A stretch of 64,000 nt of DNA from assembly GCF_019399895.1 (NCBI RefSeq), contig NC_091869.1:3472001-3536000 (forward strand). Reading direction: 5' to 3'. Origin of the DNA: Cardiocondyla obscurior. Lineage: Eukaryota; Arthropoda; Insecta; Hymenoptera; Formicidae. The notes beneath the pieces are model-generated. The model did not search any database and was not told where the DNA came from. It worked only from the letters and a program-made list of their open reading frames with translations. The position numbers and the translations under genes are program-made. This document shows, one piece after another, positions 24,001 through 34,799 of this stretch (the first letter of the stretch is position 1; each line of letters begins with the position of its first letter).

Positions 24001-25817
24001 TCTCTCTTTCTTGCGCGTGCACAATGTGCGATTTTGAATCAATGACTTTCTTCAGCCGTGTTTGTCAGTGAAACATTTGCGTACGGTCAAATTTACAGAT
24101 CTCACATTTGTATTTACATTTAATACATCCCACATTTCTCTATCTATATTTGTCTTTAATAAGAATTTAAGCTAGATGTTTAAAAAAAAATAAAAAGTTT
24201 GTCGAGAAATTTAATACAAATATATTTTCAGATAAATCGCCGCGAATCGATTCGAAGTAGCTTGAACATTTGCCCGCCTGTGATTCAAGATCATTGTTAT
24301 TGATTAATAAGAATTCTGATTGGAACTCCTGCACGTATTTATCGGTATTCCTCGTGTTCTTATTTCACGGCCATCGCGAGCAGAAAGTATATCTAATTAT
24401 TCCAGGTAATTAGCTTGCTTGGGCCTGCGTACATTTTAATATGCAATTTGAAATTCTATGAAGGAATTGGATCATGAATACTATAATGAATTCCTTCTAT
24501 TATGTTACGTTTCTATTGAAATGTGTCGCATATATTATCGAAAATTAAAAATTCAAAGGGATGAAAATGTGATATTTGTATAACATAATTATATTTGAGC
24601 TTTGCAAATCGATTAAATTTCGTATGAAGTGATAATTACTATTATACCAATAATAATCGTACAAATTATTTACCTCATTAAATTATTAAATAAAAATTAT
24701 TCGACTACGGGCTTGTATATTAATACAATTCATATGTCGGAACAAGTACACTGACAATACTTTGTGTTCTCGATGAGTTTTCTATAAAAAAAAATTTTTT
24801 ATTTTACTTTATTTATTTATTTTATTTATTTTCTTTTTTTTATTGACATGAAATAATAACACGTGCAGTTAAATAATTATCGCTCTAAAATTATCCGCTT
24901 GAGTAAGCGAAAATTTTGTTTCTGGTTTAATGTGTATGCAATATAATTTGTAATATTTTCAGCATATCAAATGAATAGCCAATCACGCATGACCAAAAAT
25001 ATTTGTAATTATTTTTCGCTACTTCTGAAATTGCTATAAATACATTTTATGTATGTATTGTTTACCCAATTAACCGTTGCTAATATGAGATATATATTTC
25101 CGACAACGGGAAAAAGCTTTTCAATTTTCAAAAACAAAATCTCTGATCCACTTGATGAACATAGCCTTCCACTTCGAGCTCGTTACATTGCTCGATAACG
25201 CTGCAAAATTTCGCAATTTAACGTGAGAGAGAGCCGCTAGAAAAGTCTTTAAACAAACCATCGGGATCGGTGCCCGACTTTACGTCTTATAGTGACCTTA
25301 TATGATTTTTCAAGAATCAAAAATGCCTAATAAAAAGGCAATCGGGCGGGAGTGAAGGGCGGGGGAGAAAGAGAGACAGAGTGAAATACCTAACCTGCGC
25401 GTATTGATTCGCCCCGGCGGCGCGGCGACTTGCTTTGTTCGACGTCTCCGTTCGTTCGCGAGGGGGATACTCACGGGTGCAATATCTCGGCTCGTCAGAT
25501 TTGTCGTCGCAGTCATTCTCGCCATCGCAGTACTTGTCCTGGGCGACGCAATGTCCGGTCGTGTCGCATCGGAACTCGGACGGCCGGCAGAGCGGCTCCG
25601 CGTTGCTGCTCGCTGCGGGCTCCGATGTCGGACCGGACGTGGACGAGCTCGACGACGGCGAGGACTCGGGTGACGTCGCGCCGGAGTAAACCGCGTATCC
25701 ACCCGGGTATCCGGAGTAGTCCGATGACGAGATGCCGGGATGGTAACTAGTCGAGCCAGCCTCGATCGAGGCCGCAATCGCGGCTGCGATCAGCAGCAAC
25801 CGCCGACACACCAACAT
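18060..25817 (-). CDS. CUB/LDLa type I membrane protein, SOL-1-like, complete, 9 exons, 1081 aa
   Basis: Minus-strand exons in order: 25475-25817, 23358-23494, 22162-22362, 21415-21758, 20946-21165, 20409-20714, 19442-20029, 18517-19247, 18060-18435. All phases agree (3246 nt). Signal peptide 1-20, Ser/Pro-rich spacer 21-75, LDLa 77-113 (CDGENDCDDKSDE), then a series of about four CUB-type modules (about 116-243, 270-410, 435-600, 640-930) with hallmarks such as LTVYDGG, SPNYPGVYPRNVTCYY and repeated Cys pairs. A second LDLa lies at 958-988 (CDGVRHCPSGFDEEEANC), a TM helix at about 994-1016, and a roughly 65-residue tail rich in basic, His and Asn residues ends KDSIC. CUBs plus LDLa plus one TM match the SOL-1 (suppressor of lurcher) family, auxiliary subunits of ionotropic glutamate receptors, known from nematode, fly and bee. 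The Neto family is the main alternative but is shorter with two CUBs. A Ser run interrupts the CUB region (see findings). A noncoding 5' exon must exist upstream, since the first coding exon begins at an acceptor at 25829-25830. Confidence 0.85.
19712..19788 (-). repeat. Poly-serine-coding low-complexity tract in the CUB/LDLa gene
   Basis: GAN/GAA-type codons on the plus strand read as serine on the coding strand, giving about 25 residues (roughly 599-623) that are almost all Ser with a few Thr, Ala, Leu and Pro. It lies between conserved CUB segments (VLRYEFVHEAISC before; NVFFYGRGGAQNLSCVYRF after), so it is probably a flexible loop or inter-domain linker. The serine codons are mixed (TCT, TCC, TCG, TCA), which makes simple triplet expansion less likely than selection for composition. 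Confidence 0.8.
20301..20349 (+). repeat. Two-unit direct repeat in a CUB-gene intron
   Basis: Units of the type TTACTTTAGTAACGAAG and TTACTTCAGTAACGAAG are separated by TTATA. They lie in the intron between exons 6 and 7 of the CUB/LDLa gene. No coding or obvious regulatory role. Confidence 0.6.
22363..23357. other. Intron 2 of the CUB/LDLa gene (995 bp)
   Basis: Bounded by donor GTTGGA (minus strand, ending exon 2) and acceptor GTGTTACAG. Contains an (AT)n stretch at about 22630-22657 and T-rich runs near 22730-22760; no further exon was detected. Confidence 0.7.
23495..25474. other. Intron 1 (coding) of the CUB/LDLa gene, about 2 kb
   Basis: Separates the signal-peptide/LDLa exon from the first CUB exon. 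AT-rich in the middle (24.0-25.1 kb). No additional exon or RNA gene was seen; phases across the intron (1 then 2 nt) are consistent with direct splicing. Confidence 0.7.
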
Positions 25818-25828
25818 GCCCCCTCACC
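25818..25828 (-). other. 5' UTR stub of the CUB/LDLa gene and upstream acceptor
   Basis: On the minus strand TTTATTTTGCAG ends at 25829, leaving only 11 nt of 5' UTR before the ATG at 25815-25817. The acceptor is good, so at least one untranslated first exon lies further right on the minus strand, somewhere in 25.9-29.9 kb. I could not place it. Confidence 0.6.
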
Positions 25829-25830
25829 CT

Positions 25831-26683
25831 GCAAAATAAATTAAATTTCCCCAAGTTTGAATAACCTTCATATATACAGAGGCAGATTCAAATGCATTGT
25901 ATTCTAATTCCATTCTCGTCATTCGTGAGATTCAACGTAACGCGATGATCGAAACGAAGTTCCTTTAACTTTATATGAGCGCGGAAAACGGATATTCTTT
26001 CCCCGAAGCGGAGGCTTAAAACTTGAAATTATTTCCCACATCGAGGAAAAATATGTTGAATTTATATTTTGACAAATGCAACGATGAATTCTCTCCTGAT
26101 CGATGCGATAAAACGGAAACATATTTTATCAAGCTATCTTTAGACTGTTTAATATTATAAATATCATTTTATACTTATTCCAATTGCGCATTATAAATCA
26201 GTTAAAGCCGGCTTTAGTTTTAATAAGTAACAACGTTAAATATAATATATGGAATTGATTTATAATACATCTTGCGAACTTCTAATATTAGTTTGTACTA
26301 GATATCCACGGTTTCTCCGATAGTGCAGGTAGTTCTACAAGTTCTTATCTGAAGAGAGTCCATGGATAATGGAGTCCTAAGGGCTCTACAAATTGTCAAT
26401 AAATGGCAGGAACTATCAGAGTCTATCAAGAAAGAGAAAGTTTCTTGTTTAGTTTTCATTCTAAAGGAGAAGATAATCCGCACATAAAAGAAACCGAGGT
26501 GGGAGGGAGATTTTTAGTTCTTTTGGCGTTTGCTGCATCGGTATTCCTTCTTCGTGTTGCCACGGCGCGAAGAAGAAACGACAGAATTCGAAATCTTGAA
26601 GAAGTAAATTGATATTACGGAAGGACTTGAGGAAAAGTCTTGGCGAGACCTTGGATATATTCATTGGTCGGGGATATATATAT

Positions 26684-26714
<31 letters not shown>

Positions 26715-29640
26715 CCTCTTAAAAAGAACTGAATAAATAGTCGTAATATTTCACGGCTTGCAGGTGTTGCTCCAGCCTGTTCTTCGTAACACTTTTTAGT
26801 GACGGCTCTCTTACACAGCAAAGCCCTACTCTTTCGTGGTTACATTTTTCTTCCACCGCGTGTAACGTCCTTCTTGTTGCTTCACAATTCCGCGTTGCAT
26901 TCGTGATATATAATTACACCTGAATGAGACCGAGCGATAATATACCCAAGTGTTAAATGCGCTTTAATTTCTCTCGCGTTCGGTCGCATTGGTAAACGAA
27001 ATTTGTCAACGCTTACGGGATAAAGGCCCCGCTCCATTTTTCCGATATTAATACATCGGGGGGTACGAGTTCTTTCCCCGGAATTTTTCCGATATCCTAT
27101 GCAGTCGGCTCGACGACGATCAATGATTCGCCCGATTGCATGCGAATAAAACGCTTCTCCGTTTTACCTCCGGTCCGCTCTTTCTTTGTGTCACAGGGGG
27201 ATGTTGACGCGGGATCTGCATCATCAACAACATTGGTTCACTCGATTTAAAATCTTCCCTCCTCGCGCATCCCATCTCTCTTACAAGCCTGGACCCTTCA
27301 CTTTTTCCGAAGGCCTGTTCATTCCGGTCCGAGCCCCTCTCCTTTCTCAAAGTCGTTTACCGTCACTCGGACACGGTTCGACTATTTGTTATCCCGGAAT
27401 ACTGGCTTCCCGAGGTATGCGTACATTACGTGTCTCGACTCGAGTTACACGCGCGTCGACAAAGTCGCGTGACAAATAATATACCGAGCGGCGAACGATA
27501 TCGCGGGCACGCGGCATGTTCTTTAATTAATGTAAACTAATTCCATTCGCTTTGACAAACCGGATACACTCGAAAACATAAAATGAATACCGGCTTTAAC
27601 TCGTTAAGACACCAAATACAACTCAGTCGGTGATTCGCACGGAGTGTTTAGATAGAGGAGCGGATTATGTTAATTCTATTCAGAAAACTAACTTCTCTTA
27701 CGTGAATGGACTCGCCAGTTTCCCCCGAACAAATACCGCGGATCTATTAATTCGCACGGCAACTCGCGCAGATCGATACTATGCGAGTGTTCGTAACAAA
27801 GTTCCCGCCGGTCCTTATCCGCGAAACTTGATAACACAACGTACGCTTAGAAAGCAAATGCAGCGACGCCGCGGCACTCGGTGTTATCCTGTCTTTTTTA
27901 ACCCCCGGCGTGTACAACGTCTCCTCCTCAACCCCTCCCTTTGCCTTCCACATCGTACAGAAGCCATCGGCTTTCGCGTGAATAATATCCATGCTAATGC
28001 AAACGCCGTTGCGAAAACGTCAGCGCTAACGAGCGGCGCGACAGGGCGCGCGGAAGGAACGCGGAATAAAAATCTGATTTTGCCAACAACTAAGAGTAAA
28101 AATAGACTCGGGGAACGTTGAACGACGACGCGGAGGAGAGACCGCGGGGGGTCCGTGGGACGGTCGTCTCGCTTCCGGACGACGGTGAGAAGGGGGAGGA
28201 TGGGAGCCATGCGGGAAGAGCTGGAATCCGCAATAAAAGATAACCGGATTCAAGTGCGGTGACTGCGTTCGCGCGACGCGCGACAGTAAAGGCTCTGTTT
28301 ATTAAGCGAAGGGAAACGGAATCTGGGCCGAGCCCACGGGAACGTGTGGCGCATGGGTGGGCAACGCGGAATATGGTAATTCGCCCCGGTGGTACGAGAC
28401 GAGGGGTCGCCGGCGCACTTCGCAAATATACACGCGCCGTACGGGTGTCACTGAAATTGCACGCGCGAACCTTCGCGCCGTTGGGGCAACGGCGGTTGCA
28501 CTTGCGGAAAAACAGTTCGCCCCCGATCGGTTACATTAAATTGCGTCACGTACTCGGAATATTGCAAAAATATGTTGTACGCGTCGCGCCGCGAATGTTA
28601 AATACCGCGCGAAGAAGGTACGACGGGGGGAGAGGCGCGTGTATAAGTCACCAAATCGAACGACGCGTTACGATAATTGTTCTGAAATTGCGAGGTTGAG
28701 CCGTCGCGAAATAAAAAAAAAATCCATATAATACTCGCGTCAGATCTCTAATTATATCGCAGACAGCTTCGCGTATTTCGCGCGTTTCGAAATATTTCGA
28801 TACGCGATCCGTTTTAATTCTTCAAGTGTATCGATTCCCAGCGCGATTATATTATGAAAATCTATTTCGAATCGCGATGAGCTAACATGTAAAAATGTAT
28901 TTTGATGCGAGTACCACGCGGAGGTTCCAAATCGAGCGAGCAATCGCGCAAATAAGCACAAATGCGGTTTGTTTTAAACGGATAAAAGCTCTCGTGTCGT
29001 TAAAATATTTTCCTGTTTTCGGATACGTTAAATGTTTCATTGAAACTGGCCGAACGCGGTGCTCGGTATTTATTTTCGTGACGTACGCCGCGAGATTTAC
29101 ACAAGGTCGGCGTGTTGTCATTCGCACCGAGTCGAGCGACAAACACGTTGTCGCCCCCGCGTAAAATTATCTCTCGAGACCCGCCCGCGGCAGGACGGTA
29201 TTACTTTTAATGAACAATTAATGATCCCGCGCCCGCGCAATCAGTCGTCTTTCCCTATTAACAAGTTCGTAACAATGAATCTTTGCCGCGGCGAATACCC
29301 CGCCTGGATTATTCATAGGCGGCTATTATAAAGGGCGGGGATTACAAATTAATTCTACATTTTTGCATTTCGAATGCATTATCTCGTGCAGCCTCGGCGT
29401 TTCAAGCTTCTCGCGAATTTCAATGTAATACGATCCGCGCGTTGAGAGCGCAATAATGCATGGTTCATTAATAATGCGCGTATTTGCCGGAATTCACGCG
29501 AAATGTATTACGTTTCAACAATATTGCGCGCTATCGACGGCAATCGAAACGCGGATTGCTAGATTTTTCGAGACGGCCGTGTTCTTGACCGCCGGACGAA
29601 TTAATTTATGGCGCGGCGAGGGGGAAGCGTTGTTAATAAG
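25831..29640. other. Upstream region of the CUB/LDLa gene, no coding sequence seen
   Basis: AT-rich to about 27.0 kb, then GC- and CpG-rich to about 29.6 kb. Overlapping open frames on both strands in 27.6-29.6 kb reflect composition (few stops in CpG-rich DNA) and show no domain. It probably includes the promoter and untranslated first exon(s) of the minus-strand gene. A (TA)n microsatellite is at 26674-26715. Confidence 0.5.
26674..26715. repeat. (TA)n microsatellite
   Basis: About 42 bp of TA/AT dinucleotides interrupted once by ACA. A second tract of the same kind is at 49297-49327. Confidence 0.85.
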
Positions 29641-30017
29641 TTGACACCCCTAACGGTTCGTGTCCACGAAGCGGTCGCAGGTCTTGCGTCGCAGGCGTCG
29701 TTCGAGCCGTTTGACCGGCAAATATAACGGCGATTAACTTCGATATTTGTTAAGCACACAGCGGAGATCCGGGGCTTATACGGCGATTAAGGCCTTCCAT
29801 CCGGGATCCATCGGCCGTGCCGCGATCGCCCGCGAATCATTCCGTCTTTTTCGTCGCGTTCTTTCACCGACGTGAAGTGCCGCGGTGCGTTGTGGTTAAC
29901 GTCCAAAATGTCGCACCGCCGCGAGAGTGCCGTTACTTTGATGTGCGAACAAAGCACGCGCGCGCGCGCTCGTAATTAATCGTGTTTTCGCGAGTGTGAG
30001 TGCCACAAAGGAACAGC
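29640..30017 (+). promoter_or_regulatory. CpG-rich promoter and 5' UTR region of the plus-strand exon at 30018
   Basis: High CpG content with many CGCG motifs, including a (CG)n run at about 29957-29969, immediately in front of a plausible start codon in context AACAGCATGG. No clear TATA box is seen; a CpG-rich dispersed promoter is likely. Interpretation depends on the downstream exon being real. Confidence 0.4.
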
Positions 30018-30101
30018 ATGGCGCCTGAGGGGGAAGAAGGTGAAGGAAAAGTGATCCGGCAGGCGATCCGCCATCGAGAGATCGACGAGAGGAGCCGAGA
30101 G
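30018..30101 (+). CDS. Isolated first coding exon (28 aa) of an unseen plus-strand gene
   Basis: ATG in a good context opens a frame of exactly 28 codons (MAPEGEEGEGKVIRQAIRHR, then EIDERSRE) ending in GAG followed by a consensus donor GTAAGT, phase 0. The peptide is hydrophilic, acidic then basic, and likely helical. I do not recognise the protein. No continuation exon with a convincing domain is visible in the remaining 34 kb, so the rest of the gene probably lies to the right of the window. The candidate exon pair at 38.36-38.59 kb also ends in phase 0 and could be an alternative N-terminus for the same gene. A chance combination of ATG and donor cannot be excluded. Confidence 0.5.
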
Positions 30102-32571
30102 GTAAGTGGAATTTATTATTATTCGCCCGTTATTCGCGTAAACTTCGTTTCATGACGTAGAAATTCGTTCCGATTGATGTAGAAATTCGGATGGAAAAGT
30201 TTTATTTCTCAAATACTTTATAAGACAGCCGTGGACTCGAGCTGAAAAGACCGAGCGCCTTCCTCCCGTCTTCCTCTCCCCGCCTACCTGAAAAGTCACG
30301 CGAATATTTCCACCGTTATTTTTACGGCTGAGCGACAAATACGTCAAATATTAAACGCGCGAGGTAATTGTTGTTTGGAAAATCACGATATCGATCGCCT
30401 TTGGACGTTTTGCTGTAATATATTTGCGTGCTTTCGCAGTTCAACGAGGTTATTAAGTCCATTGCCGTTCATCGTGCGAGTGAGTGCCAAATTATCCCTT
30501 ATTTTAATCTGAGGTAATGGATCTGCGAATATTGCAGTTAAATATAATAGCTGACAGGATCCATTCCCGGAAAATGGATAAACTAGAACAGAGCAGGGCA
30601 ATATTTAACTTCTATATACCTTTTATACATATAATCATACGTTGCGTACGTGTATTCAAATGCATACAGATTTCCTAAAGTAGAACTCGTCATTATTATG
30701 AACGTAGTATTAATTAATTCAATAATTTACTGACGCATTTCGGTATCTTGTTAGGAGCCAGAATACTAATCAATGTTGAATAATTACAAAATTCACAAAT
30801 CGCTCAAAATACGTAGGCAACGTAAATTCTTTATTTCAAGTATCCAAAAGAATTCTTTAATTAATAACGCGCCGTTAATGTAATTAAAGCGCGGTGGGTT
30901 AAAACAAACTTATCTTTCACTTTATATCTCATCGTAATGACGTCCGCGAACTCTTACGTAAATGTAGATTAAAATCTACTTCATCCCCATGCGTAAACCG
31001 TTTGAAATTACGCACGCTGCAGCAACGCGCCGGCGAACTTACTTTAAACGCTCGGCTCGTAAAAAAAATTTTTTACACGAATAGGGGAGATTTCCCCTCT
31101 CACGACTATCCCTCCGATCACGGTAAAGTCCGCGAAAGTCCGTTCAGCAGCGCTCTTAAAAATCGGTTCTGACCCTTATCCCACGATAGGCATTGAAAAA
31201 GTGGTCTTCCGCCAATCTGGCATGGCGAAGTGGAGGGAAGACCTGTGTTAAATTGCCCGTACCGGGCTGGGAAATTGGGTCGATGCACGAGAAAATCGAC
31301 TGCAGATTGAGAGAGAAAGAAAAAGAGAACGGGACGGGAAGGGTTGGAGGGGGAGGGAGAAAGAGGAGGAGGCTTCCAGCATCGGGGATCGAGCGCGACG
31401 CTCTTCTATCGATGCGAAATTGGAACTGGAAATCGTGGCGCAAGAAGCCGAAAGAGATTCGCTGGGGGTGCGGGGATACGGGGCGGCGGGGAAAGACCAA
31501 GAGAGCGAGAGTAACGAAAGTCTGAAGTCGATCGTGCCGTAAGGGGCGAGTTGCCAGGGATCGACGATTTTCGCGATCGTACGAATTTTCGTCTATCAAA
31601 CTGACTGCGTTTCGATGGCCGGCCTCCCTTCGGTCGTTACGCCCGGTGTTTAAAGTCGAAGAAATTGCCGCGGATCGGGGACGAACGATTTCGGCGTAAC
31701 AACCAAGTAGCAGCACGCTCACGCTTCGACTCGGCTTTATACGGCATCGTTAACCGGACGCTTGCATCTATTCAATAACAACTTGCGTAATTTAAGTTTT
31801 CGCTTAAGCGCACCACATTGAGCCCCCTTCGACGCGAGTTTCTTCGATCTCTCGTCCCGGATTTTCCTCACGCGCTTGAGTTTCGGCGGATGCGAAATGC
31901 TCCGACGCGCAGCGATACCTAATACAGTATTCGTTCCAACGAGGAATAAATGCATAATAAATGCCGCGATGTGCGCAACCAGCGAGATTAACTGTCTATC
32001 GCCAAGAAAGATATCAGGAATCATCCCGTAGTCCGGCGATCATTTATTAAAATCCAATATAAAACTGTTTTTTTTTTAATTTTTTTATTTTTTATTTTTT
32101 TTTTTGCGAAATTCTTCTACGTTAATTTTTGAATTTTTTACAACAATTTAACATACGCTTGAAGATTGCCAAAGAAAAACATTCTGTGTAACGTTAAATT
32201 CACTCCGATCCATTTTCCGTGCGGAATAAAAGAAAAAAAAAAGAAAAAAAGGAACTGAATTCCAGCCAAAAGGTTATTTGCAAGAGAAACGATCAGAATT
32301 TGGCAGGAGCGAAGCGTTCACGTGGAAACCTGAATTACGCAAATTATCATTCAGCAGATATGAATGCTTGGAGATGACATGTAATTTCGAATAGAATCAT
32401 GACAAGTGTTCGATCGTTCTTACTAAAACTCACTTTTAACGTATTCGATAATCGTTGAGTAAGGTAATTGAAACTTTCGACTAATAAAACTAATGCTTAT
32501 CGATAATGAAATATCTATTAATTGTTTTTCACGTGAATGCCGCTATAAAAAAAAATTTTTTAATTAAAAAA

Positions 32572-32713
32572 CCCGAGTGGAAATTTATCTAACTAATCTG
32601 ATTTTGCAGTTAGTGGTTAGATCGCGCAGATTAAATATATTTCTTAACTAATGACTAGCTTGGGACTATCTTAAAAAAATAAAGTTGTCATTTAAAAAAA
32701 AAAAAAAAAAAAA
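32572..32713 (+). mobile_element. Dispersed repeat (GAGTGGAAATTTATCT family), copy 2
   Basis: Begins CCCGAGTGGAAATTTATCTA as in copy 1, continues through CTGATTTTGCAGTTAGTGGT, and ends AAAGTTGTCATTTAAA followed by a run of about 20 A. The 3' poly-A-like end is shared with copy 3 (61658-61764), suggesting a short retroposed element; copy 1 shares only the left part. Confidence 0.6.
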
Positions 32714-34767
32714 TAGAAATATTAAAGTAGAACCAGCACCTCGTTTCAATTTATTTTATACGTGAATGAATTAATTGCCCCCCGTTGGGCTGAGAAACCT
32801 TTCTTATTTATTTTTTTCTTTTTTTTTTAATTTCAAGATACCGAGTTGTTAAAGGTAGCAAAGTTAATTAAAAATTTTACTATTTTATTGCAATATTTTT
32901 TATAGTTTATTGAAAAAAATAAAGACAGAATAATTTTTATATTCCTTTAATGTATGAAATAGATGACAGTAATTTTTTGTGACTGTATTCGCGCAGAAAA
33001 ATATATAATATTTTTTATACAACAAGGTTTTTTGAAAAAAATTTTTTCTAATTAACAAAGACATTAAATTTAAAATTAATGTACAACGTTAGAAATAATT
33101 TTACAAAGAAAACCGAGCTGTCGTTCGAAATTGATGAAAATGCCCATTATTCTTCTTAGAAGGATAATGTTATCCGTCTCACATGATCTAAACATGATTG
33201 TTTTAAACACGTCTTATTTGCGCGTCAAAAGTTTCACCCGCTTCGTATCGCGGTGCGGTCTGAAAAGAGCGAAAAACGTAAACTCACGATAAACGAGCGC
33301 GACGGATACGGCAAAAAGATAGATGAATTTTCAGCCGGGCTCCGCTGTTGAAAGAAACAATAGCGCGTCCGCTTAAATCGCGACCGAAAAATCTTCTTAA
33401 CCGAGTTCCGAAGAACTCGACAGAACTTGACGAGCGTCGCAGCGAACGTCGCCGGCGACCAGCCTGTTGCTTTAACGCCTTCGCCGTCTGCGGCCGTCGT
33501 TCCGTTTCGCTCCGAGACAAAGAGCCGCGAGAAGACAACGCCTTGGCTTTTCTCGAAAGTGTTTCGTTTCCGACCAGCGCCGCGTACACGAAAATCAATA
33601 TCTATTTCCATTCGAAACACCACGAACGTCACCCTGCCAACAGTTCTCCAACATCGCCTGTCTTTCAACTTTTGAGGGAGAGACAGCGAGTTCCCCCGAG
33701 GTCGCTTCCCCCCATTGACACAGATCCGATGATGATTCTCAGATATTCCCTGGTATCCAAGTGCCTTGAAATATTGACTTTTTCATCTAGCTTGTTTAAA
33801 AAAAGAAGTAGATGCACAAACAGTAGATTTTTTTCTTCTTTTTTTCCTTTTTTTTTTTTTTTAATTAAGAATAGTATCAATTTGACTTAGCATTATAATT
33901 GTAACGTTTTAAATATAAAATACGACTTCACACGGTAGCAAATATTAGCGAGTGAACGTACAGAACTGTGGCTATCGAGGGCATGTTTGAATGTCGAAGG
34001 GATATGTCCAAGAGTATCCATCGGACATCTGTGTTGTGCCAGGCCGCGGTCATCGAAAATCAGCCCTTCGATCCGATGGTTCCCATTGAGGCTCATACCT
34101 AGCGGTAGGCCGATACGGTCGCGGCCGAGCGACCAGATCCATTCGATCCGGAATAGTCGGCATTCAGAGCCGGCGGTCTGTCTGCCCGGACGCAACGAAG
34201 CCCGACCGCATATCTGGTTCTACTACTTTGTCGCGCAGGCTGATCCGCGGGCGGCGTTCGACATTGCGGATACTGAACGCATTCGTGGAGCCGGGCGCGC
34301 AACGAAATCGCTGCGCTGGCAGAAAAGCGCTGAGCGAACAAAAACCAGTTCCACCCCGAAGGGCAGACCGTCTAATTTCCGTAAAAACGCCCGCGTCGCC
34401 GGAATTTGGCTCGTGCGCGACGATGCCTCATTGTTACCGTGTGTCCGTATAGCGGCGGGATCCCGGGTTACATCGAGATATACGTACAAATATCTCCTCT
34501 CTCTGACTCCGTCTTTTCCTTTCCCCCTTTGAAATCCTTCAGACGTATACCGGAAAAAAAGAGCAGTCATTTATTTTTCCATAAAATTGTTACCGATCTT
34601 GCTACGGTTTCACAATTGCTCTCTTGTTGTGCATATAACTTCTCCAAAAAAAAAAAAAAAAAAAAGAAGAAAAAAAAAAAAGAAAACTCGTACGTATGAA
34701 AGTTGCAATAGTATTGATTCGAATCAAAATAGTATTGATGATCAAGTATGCTAATGAGATTTTAGAT

Positions 34768-34799
34768 CTGGAGTAAATTCGATTGCGAATTTACTCCAG
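34768..34799. repeat. Perfect 14-bp hairpin
   Basis: CTGGAGTAAATTCG, loop ATTG, CGAATTTACTCCAG: every base of the arms pairs. It lies in AT-rich noncoding DNA with no adjacent gene end. Could form a cruciform or RNA hairpin; too short for a typical pre-miRNA. Confidence 0.85.

Noticed and set aside
27630..29640. Many overlapping open frames of 60-160 codons on both strands
   Set aside because: They occur in CpG-rich DNA where stops are rare, are biased in Arg/Ala/Pro/Ser, overlap each other on both strands, and show no domain or splice logic.
31156..31722. 188-codon minus-strand open frame
   Set aside because: Low-complexity Pro/Phe/Ser/Arg content mirrors purine-rich DNA on the plus strand; no motif, signal or conserved pattern.
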